This document shows, one piece after another, positions 56,610 through 64,000 of a DNA stretch of 64,000 bases; the first letter of the stretch is position 1; every line of letters starts with the position of its first letter. Origin of the DNA: Lepus europaeus. Lineage: Eukaryota > Chordata > Mammalia > Lagomorpha > Leporidae. A model generated the notes under the pieces. It saw only the letters and a program-made list of their open reading frames with translations. It was not told where the DNA came from and did no database searches. The stretch covers positions 2,479,024 through 2,543,023 of the forward strand of contig NC_084850.1 in NCBI RefSeq assembly GCF_033115175.1, given 5' to 3'. The position numbers were made by a program, and so were the translations under genes.

Positions 56610-59600
56610 TTTGTTTTAACTTTTATTTAATGAATATAAATTTCCAAAGTACAGCTTATGGATTACAATGGCTTCTCCCCCCATAACTTCCCTCCCACCC
56701 GCAACCCTCCCCTCTCCTGCTCACTCTCCCCTTCCATTCACATCAAGATTCATTTTCAATTATCTTTATATACAGAAGATCAGTTTAGTATATATTAAGT
56801 AAAGATTTCAACAGTTTGCACCCACATAGCAACACAAAGTGAAAAAAATACTGTTGGAGTACTAGTTATAGCATTAAATCAGAATATACAGCACATTAAG
56901 GACAGAGATCCTACATGGGGAGTAAGTGCACAGTGACTCCTGTTGTTGACTTAACAAATTGACACTCTTGTTAATGGCGTCAGTAATCACCCTAGGCTCT
57001 TGTCATGAGTTGCCAAGGCTATGGAAGCCTTTTGAATTCGCTGACTCTGATCATATTTAGACAAGGTCATAGTCAAAGTGGAAGTTCTCTCCTCCCTTCA
57101 GAGAAAGGTACCTCCTTCTTTGATGACCTGTTCTTTCCACTGGAATCTCACTCGCAGAGATCTTTCATTTAGGTCATTTTTTTTTTTTGCCAGAGTGTCT
57201 TGGCTTTCCATGCCTAAAATACTCTCGTGGGCTCTTCAGCCAGATCCGAATGCCTTAAGGGCTGATTCTGAGGCCAGAGTGCTGTTTAGGATATCTGCCA
57301 TTCTATGAGTCTGCTGTGTATCCCACTTCCCATGTTGGATTGTTCTCTCCCCCTTTTTTTTTTCTATCGGTTAGTATTTTCAGACACTAGTCTGGTTTAT
57401 GTGATCCCTTTGACTCTTAGTCCTATCATTATGATATATTGTGAACAGAAACTGATCACTTGGACTAGTGAGATGACATTGGTACATGCCACCTTGATGG
57501 AATTGAATTGGAATCCCCTGGTATGTTTTTAACTCTACCATTTGGGGCAAGTCAGATTAAGCATGTCCCAAATTGTACATCTCCTCCCTCTCTTATTCCC
57601 ACTCTTATATTTAACAGGGACCACTTTTCAGGTAAGTTTCAACACTTAAGAATAACTGTGTATTAACTACAGAATTCAACCAATAGTATTAAGTAGAACA
57701 AAAAAAAATACTAAGAGGGATAAAGTATTAAGTTGTTCATCAACAGTCAGGGCAAGGGCTGATCAAGTCACCATTTCTCATAGTGTCCATTTCACTTTAA
57801 CAGGTTTCCCCTTTGGTGCTCAGTTAGTTGTCACCAATCAGAGAGAACATGATTTTTGTCCCTTTCGGTACTGGCTTATTTCACTCAGCATGATGTTTTC
57901 CAGATTCCTCCATCTTGTTGCAAATGACCGGATTTCATTATTTTTGACTGCTGCATAGTATTCTATAGAGTACATATCCCATAATTTCTTTATCCAGTCT
58001 GCTGTTGATGGGCATTTAGGTTGATTCCAGATCTTAGCTATTATGAATTGAGCTGCAATAAACATTACGGTGCAGACTGCTTTTTTGTTTGCCAGTTTAA
58101 TTTCCTTTGTGTAAATTCCAAGGAGTGGGATGGCTGGGTTGTATGGTAGGGTTATATTCAGGTTTCTGAGGAATCTCCAGACTGACTTCCATAGTGGCTT
58201 AACCAGTTTGCATTCCCACCAACAGTGGGTTAGTGTCCTTTTTTCCCCACATCTTCTCCAGTATCTGTTGTTGGTAGATTTCTGAATGTGAGCCATTCTA
58301 ACCGGGGTGAGGTGAAACCTCATTGTGGTTTTGATTTGCATTTCCCTGATTGCTAGTGATCTTGAACATTTTTTCATGTGTCTGTTGGCCATTTGGATTT
58401 CCTCTTTCAAAAAAATGTCTCTTGAGGTCCTTGCCCATCTCTTAAGTGGGTTGTTTGTTTTGATGTAGTGAAGTTTCTTGAACTCTTTGTAGATTCTGGT
58501 TGTTAATCCTTTATCTGTAGCATAATTTGCAAATATTTTTCCCTTTCTGTCGGTTGCCTCTTCACTCTCCTGACTGTTTCTTTTGAAGTACAGAAACTTC
58601 TCAATTTGATGCAATCCCAAATGTTAATTTTGGCTTTGACTGCTGGGCCTCTGGAGTCTTTTCCAAGAAGTCTTTGCCTGTGCCTATGTCTTGCAGGGTT
58701 TCTCCAATGCTCTCTAATTATTTGATGGTGTCGGTTTGTAGATTTAGGTCTTTAATCCATGTTGAGTAGATTTTTGTGTAAGGTGTAAGGTAGGGGTCTT
58801 GCTTCATGCTTCTGCACGTGGAAATCCAATTTACCCAGCACCATTTATTGAATAGACTGTCCTTGCTCCAGGAATTGGTTTTGGATCCTTGATCAAATAT
58901 AAGTTGGCTATAGATGTTTGGATTGATTTCTGGTGTTTCTATTCTGTTCCATTGGTCTATCCATCTGTTTCTGTACCAGTACCATGCTGTTTTGATGACA
59001 ACTGCCCTGTAGTATGTCCTGAAATCTGCTATTGTGATGCCTCCGGCTTTGCTTTTGTTGTACAAAATTGCTTTAGCTATTCGAGGTCTCCTGTGTCTCC
59101 ATAGGAATTTCAACATCATTTTTTCTAGATCTGAGAAGAATGTCTTTGGTATCTTGATTGGTATCACATTAAATCTATAAATTGTTTTTGGCAGAATGGA
59201 CATTTTGATGATGTTGAATCTTCCAATCCATGATCATGGAAGATTTCTCCATTTTTTGGTATCCTCTTCTATTTCTTCCTTTAAGGTTTTGTAATTCTCA
59301 TCATAGAGATCTTTGACGTCCTCGGTTAAGTTTATTCCAAGGTATTTGATTGTTTTTGTAGCTATTGTTAATGGGATTGATCTTAGAAGTTCTTCCTCAG
59401 CCGTGGCATTGCCTCTGTATACAAAGGCTGTTGATTTTTGTGGATTGATTTTATATCCTCCTACTTTGCCAAACTCTTCTATGAGTTCCAATAGTCTCTT
59501 AGTAGAGTTCTTTGGGTCCCCTAAATAAAGAATCATATCATCTGCAAAGAGGGATAGTTTGACTTCTTCCTTCCCAATTTGTATCCTTTAATTTCTTTTT

Positions 59601-59930
59601 CTTGCCTGATGGCTCTGGCTAAAACTTCCAGAACTATGTTGAATAGCAGTGGTGAGAGTGGGCATCCCTGTCTGGTACTGGATCTCAATGGAAGTGCTTC
59701 CAACTTTTCCTCATTCAGTAGGATGTTGGCCATGGGTTTTTCATAAATTGCTTTGATTGTATTAAGGAATGTTCCTTCTATACCCAATTTGCTTAGAGTT
59801 TTCATCATGAAAGGGTGTTGAATTTTATCAAATTCTTTCTCTGTATCTATTGAGAGAATCATAGGTTTTTCTTCTGCAGTTTGTTAATGTGCTGTATCAC
59901 ATGATTGATTTGAGAACATTGAACCATCCC
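56610..59930 (-). mobile_element. L1, 3.3 kb, 5'-truncated, with 11-base target-site duplication
   Basis: The minus strand runs from the middle of ORF2 reverse transcriptase (59930) to the 3' UTR and poly(A) end (56610). The 11 bases cagatcagttt stand on both sides (56599-56609 and 59930-59940, the first base shared with the element's end). It is highly similar to 25502-29315 on the same strand. Confidence 0.95.
57838..59862 (-). pseudogene. L1 ORF2 C-terminal half, frameshifted
   Basis: Consecutive pieces in order along ORF2: 59533-59862 ([11 protein letters not shown] and the start of the palm), 59234-59536 ([17 protein letters not shown]), 58718-59203 ([20 protein letters not shown]) and 57838-58620 (260 codons up to the C-terminus, including the Cys/His-rich end). 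Three frame changes and a changed base within the catalytic region prevent one product. The endonuclease is missing. Confidence 0.9.
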
Positions 59931-60015
59931 AGATCAGTTTCAATCTAAAGGGATCTTACCAGGTGCTATTGAGCCTGACTACCTCCGTGAAGTTAGGATT
60001 AAACTTCTACCTCTT

Positions 60016-60379
60016 TTTTTTTTTTTGACTGGCAGAGTTAGACAGTGAGAGAGGAAACAGTGAATGAGTCACAGACAGTGTGAGAGAGAGACAGAGAGAA
60101 AGGTCTTCCTTCCATTGGTTCACCCCCCCCCCCCAAATGGCTGCTACGACCTGCGCGCTGCGCCAATCCAAAGCCAGGAGCCAAGTGCTTCCTCCTGGTC
60201 TCCTATGTGGGTGCAGGTCCCAAGCACTTGGGCCATCCTCCACTGCCCTCCCCGGCCACAGCAAAGAGCTGGACTGGAAGGGGAGCAACCAGGACAGAAC
60301 CGGCGCCCCAACCGGGACTGGAACCAGGAGTACCTGCGGCGCAGGCAGAGGATTAGCCTAGTGAGCCGCTGCGCCGGCC
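60016..60379 (-). mobile_element. CSINE, young, 15-base target-site duplication
   Basis: Minus-strand CSINE with intact GCGCCGGCC head and poly(A) end. The 15 bases aaacttctacctctt flank it at 60001-60015 and 60380-60394. Confidence 0.95.
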
Positions 60380-60394
60380 AAACTTCTACCTCTT

Positions 60395-60988
60395 AAGTTC
60401 ACAGGTGAATGCAAAAGACATGTCTGACTGTTCCTAGAAGCCAATCAGAAACCTTAAGTGCTTCAAAGCAAAAAGGATAAATAAAACTTTTGCCTTTGTC
60501 TCCTTAAAGCAAACATGCTATACCTGCCTTCCTTGATTATCTCTGTGAATTGTTATTGATGATAAAGCTACCTGATGATTTCTTCTATTATAATTCTCTA
60601 TACTCAAACTAAATGGGTTTATAACCTACATAAGGGTAGCCTATCACTACACACTACCTGGGAATCTGTAAGATATGTTGTTTACATCTAAAGGGGCACC
60701 CAACTCATAATTGGTTTTGTTCCAGTTTTGCTTACGCTGATTAACAAACTATTATGTTTCTGAACTGGGAGTAACTGACCACGCAGGGGACACAGATGTT
60801 GGCAATGACCGAGACTGCTCCAGCTCACAAAGCAACTTTGTTAGATAGGATAGACAGAGACTTTCAGACCCTAGACAGGCAGGCCTGCACTATGCCCCTC
60901 ATAAACAGGAAGCAGTAACAGAAGAGATGATTCAACGTCCATCAACTTCCCTTAGGATTAAGGGATGCAGTCTCTGAAGGGGGAATGA
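60395..60988 (+). repeat. Possible ERV internal 3' region
   Basis: No gene is open, but just before the LTR-like part there is a purine run ('ctgaagggggaatg', about 60975-60988), as a retroviral polypurine tract would be placed. Retroviral protein identity cannot be shown because all frames have stops. Confidence 0.4.
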
Positions 60989-61437
60989 AATAGGCAGGTA
61001 TACAGGTTAAAATCAATCAGGTTTGTGAGCTGGAAGACCACGCCTTCACCATGCCCCTGTGTGACCTACGCCCTATCTGATACCTTCACCATACCCCTGT
61101 GTGACCTCATCCCCCTACCTGGCCACACCTGGGTGCCCACCAGCCAATCAGGTTAATTAACCACTCCCCTTTAGAAGTGGGTTAAAAGCCTAGGACACTG
61201 TGCGTCCTTCTTCTTTTCCCTGGCCTCTTGCCAGGAGGGGGCTTGCTGTAGCCCTGCACCCCCAGGGCGCATGGCCTTTAGGGCCACCCACCCTAGGCTT
61301 CATGGCCTAGATGCTCCTCCATGTGGCTGGTTCCTGGTGCTTGGTATGAACCCAGATTTACCTCTCTCTAAGATAAAGCTCTCACTCTCCTATGATTTCT
61401 CTCACTAAATAAAAGCTTAAAATGTAAAAAAAAAAAA
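60989..61437 (+). mobile_element. LTR-like sequence ending in poly(A)
   Basis: It has a CCAAT box ('agccaatcagg', about 61142-61152), a TATA-like 'gggttaaaagcc' (about 61180), and AATAAA (about 61407-61412) followed 15 bases later by 13 A. U5 after the poly(A) site is missing. That is what a retroposed copy of an ERV transcript would look like; a plain LTR or another polyadenylated transcript is also possible. An internal duplication ('accttcaccatgcccctgtg' and 'accttcaccatacccctgtg') lies near 61045-61100. Confidence 0.5.
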
Positions 61438-62525
61438 AGACAGTATAAAACAGGGATCATAAGAAACTACTATGAACAACTACATACTAACAAATTGGAA
61501 AACCTCAAAGAAATGGATAGATTCCTGAATACATATAGCTTTACCAAGATTAAATCAAGAAGATACAGAAAATCTAAACAGAAGCATAACAGGAAATGAG
61601 ATTGAAGCAGTAACAAAAAGTCTCCCATCAAGGAAAAGTCAGGGAACTGATAGCTTTATTACTGAAATTATAAAGCATTTAAAGAAGAACTAACTCCAGT
61701 ACGTTTAAAACTATTCCAAAATATTGAACAGGATGAAACCCTGCCAAACTCTTAATACAGGGCCAGCATCACTCTTATACAAAAACCAAACAAATATACA
61801 ACAGGAAAATAACACTGTAGACCTGTATCCTTGATACACAGAGATTCAAAAAATCTCACAAAAATGCTAGAAACCCAAATCCAACACAACATCAGAAAGA
61901 TAATACAAAATGATCAAGTAGTATTCATCCCAAAGAAGCAAAGGTCATTAACATTTTCAAATAAATTCCATCAAAATAAAGAACAAAATCCCTAGGTCAT
62001 CTCAATAGATGCAGAGAAAGCATTTGGTAAGATTCAAAACCTTTGTGATGAATGCTAGACACGTATTAGGTACAGAAGGAACATAGCTTAAAATTATAAA
62101 GGCTTTTTATGATAAACCAACAGCCAATATCATACTGATTTGAGAAAACATTAAAGCATGTCCCCTCAGATCTGAAACAAGACACGGTGTCCACTTTCAC
62201 CCTTTTGTTCAATAAAATACTAGAAGTATTAGCAAGAATAATTAGGGAGGAGAAATAAATAAAAGGCATCAAACCCGGAAAGGAAGGAGTCAAAATATTT
62301 ATGTTTGTGGATGGCATGGTGTTGTATATGGAAAAATGTTAACATTCCATCAAAATGCTGTAAAAACAGATAAACTGATTCAGTAAATTTGCTGGTTACA
62401 AAATAAACATACAAAAAGTAGGATTTTTATATGCTAATGAATAACTTGCCCAAAGAGAACTTAAAAAATAAATAAATCCATTCACAAATTCAAAAAAATT
62501 TAAATATTAAGGAAGAAATTTAACC
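61438..62525 (+). mobile_element. Old L1 ORF2, first part
   Basis: Plus-strand ORF2 order is visible: 'tactatgaacaactacatac', 'gaaatggatagattcctga', 'ggaactgatagctttatt', 'agatgcagagaaagcatttg' (palm), 'gtggatggcatggtgttgta' (catalytic region) and so on. Stops and indels abound. It resumes at 63440 after an insertion. Confidence 0.8.
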
Positions 62526-63438
62526 AAACAAATGAGACATAGCACTCTGGCCTCAGAATCAGCCCTTAAGGCATTCGGATCTGGCTCAAGAGCCCATGAG
62601 AGTATTGTAGGCATGGAAAGCCAAGACACCATGGAAAAGAAAAAGAAGACCTAAATGAAAGATCTATGTAAGTGAGATCCCAGTGGAAAGAAGGGGCCAT
62701 CAAAGAAGGAGGTACCTTTCTCTGAAGGGAGGCGAGAACTTCCACTTTGACTATGACCCTATCAGAATAAAATCAAAGTTAGCGAACCCTAAAGGCTTCC
62801 ATAGCCCTGGCAACTCATGACTAGAGCCTAGGGAGATTACTGACACCATAAACAAAAGTGTCAAATTCTTAAATCAACAAAAGGAGTCACTTTGTACTTA
62901 TGTCTCATGTGGGATCTGTCCTTAATGTGTTATCTAATGTGAAGTGATGCTATAACTAGTACTAGAACAGTGTTTTTACACTTTGTGTTTCTGTGTGAGT
63001 GCAAACTGATGAAATCTTTACTTAGTATATACTGAATTGATCTTCCGTATATAAAGATAATTGGAAATGAAAAAAAAAAAACCTGGTGTTAAATTGGACA
63101 TTGCATAGAAAATCAATCATTTTTTTAAAAATATCATGTAGGATCTCTGTCTTTAATGTGCTGCACACTGTTTTTTAATGCTATAACTAGTACTCCAACA
63201 GTAGTTTTTCACTTTGTGTTGCTATGTGGGGGCAAACTGTTGAAATCTCTACTTAATATATACTAAACTGATCTTCTGTATATAAAGAGAATTGAAAATG
63301 AATGTTGCTGTGAATGGAAGGGGAGAGGGAGCGGGAAAGGGGAGGATTGCAGGTGGGAGGGAAGTTATGGGGGGGAAGCCATTGTAATCCATAAGCTGTA
63401 CTTTGGAAATTTATATTCATTAATTAAAAATTTTAAAA
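62526..63438 (+). mobile_element. Younger L1 3' end with double 3'-UTR module
   Basis: It begins near 'catagcactctggcctcag', passes the first terminal module (about 62900-63068), the linker 'ttggacattgcatagaaaat', and the second module (63138-63438) ending 'tcattaattaaaaatttt'. The same two-module order exists at 13985-14590. Confidence 0.88.
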
Positions 63439-64000
63439 AATTGTTGAAGCAAATCACCATGAACATACCAAAAAAATTGATAAGACAGTTTTGTTTATGG
63501 GTTGGAAGATATAAAATAATTAAAATATCTATACAACCTAAAGCAGTCTATAGGTTCAATGCAATCCATATAAAAATATCAATGACATTCTTTACAGCTT
63601 TAGAAAAAATAAACCTAAAAATAAAATGGAATCACAAAAGACCCAGAAAGGCCAAAGCAATCCTGAGAAAGGAAGGAAGGAAGGAAAGGAGGGAAGGAAG
63701 GAAGGAAGGAAGGGAGGGAGGAAGGTAGAAAGGAAGGGAGGGACGGTTAAGCTTGGGGTATCACAGTACCTGACATCAAAGCATACTGCAGTAGCATAGT
63801 AGTTAAAACAGCATGATACTGGCATAAAAATTGACACATATATCAATGGAATAGAGTAGACAGCCCAAAAATTAATCCATGTACATACAGTCAACTGATG
63901 CCTGAAAAAAATGCTAAGACCACACATTGGATAAAAAATAATCTCTTCAATAAATGGCACTGGCTAAACTGGATGTATATATGTAGAAGAATTGGGGGTT
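63439..64000 (+). mobile_element. Old L1 ORF2, second part
   Basis: The ORF2 sequence resumes ('gataagacagttttgtttat', 'aaagcagtctataggttcaa', 'gtcaactgatgcctgaaaaa') and leaves the window at the end. A (GGAA)n-type microsatellite (63669-63745) is expanded inside it. Confidence 0.8.
63669..63745. repeat. (GGAA)n/(GGGA)n microsatellite
   Basis: About 75 bases of nearly pure purine tetranucleotide repeats. They lie inside ORF2 sequence, so the expansion arose after the L1 inserted. Confidence 0.92.

Overview
This is mammalian nuclear DNA, and the repeats point to a lagomorph, most likely rabbit (Oryctolagus). The most frequent repeat is a roughly 350-base tRNA-derived SINE with A/B-box-like promoter motifs, a (CT)n tract and an (AATA)n or poly(A) tail, which matches the lagomorph C-repeat (CSINE). 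The LINEs are L1s with the 3' UTR typical of rabbit L1. There is no bacterial-type gene organisation. A MAGE-B gene beside a SPANX/VCX-like gene, in L1-dense DNA, suggests the X chromosome; that placement is inferred.

Layout. 1-31 kb holds almost only repeats: old L1 remains (8.5-12.7 kb), MaLR LTRs (4.2, 11, 12.8, 18.3 and 18.9 kb), many CSINEs with clear target-site duplications, a GC-rich retroposed fragment of unknown origin (9.5 kb), a solo ERV LTR inside a SINE (20.3-20.8 kb), a twin-primed L1 (24 kb) and a 3.8-kb L1 with a long intact reverse-transcriptase ORF (25.5-29.3 kb). 31-39 kb is a MAGE-B locus on the minus strand: one long coding exon, repeated upstream splice-donor blocks and a CpG-rich promoter region. 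An L1 with two further nested insertions splits the upstream part. 41.2-43.7 kb is an intronless 380-codon ORF with a long 3' UTR and a poly(A) tract, a retrocopy whose parent I do not recognise. 44.6-45.3 kb is a compact two-exon gene (TATA box, 190-base intron, AATAAA) for a very basic 129-residue protein resembling the SPANX/VCX cancer-testis families. A decayed copy of its 3' end lies at 48.25-48.37 kb. 48-64 kb is again repeats, including a second solo LTR (50.1-50.6 kb), a 3.3-kb L1 with a target-site duplication (56.6-59.9 kb), a probable ERV 3' part ending in poly(A) (about 60.8-61.43 kb), and an old L1 split by a younger L1 3' end (61.4-64 kb).

Only three protein-coding candidates are supported: the MAGE-B exon, the retrocopy ORF and the SPANX/VCX-like gene. 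The first and third belong to families normally expressed in the male germ line, so the window reads as a small cancer-testis neighbourhood embedded in transposons. I saw no new enzymatic or defence system. The most novel items are the SPANX/VCX-like gene with its relic, the MAGE-B exon whose usual start codon reads ATA, and the unidentified retrocopies.
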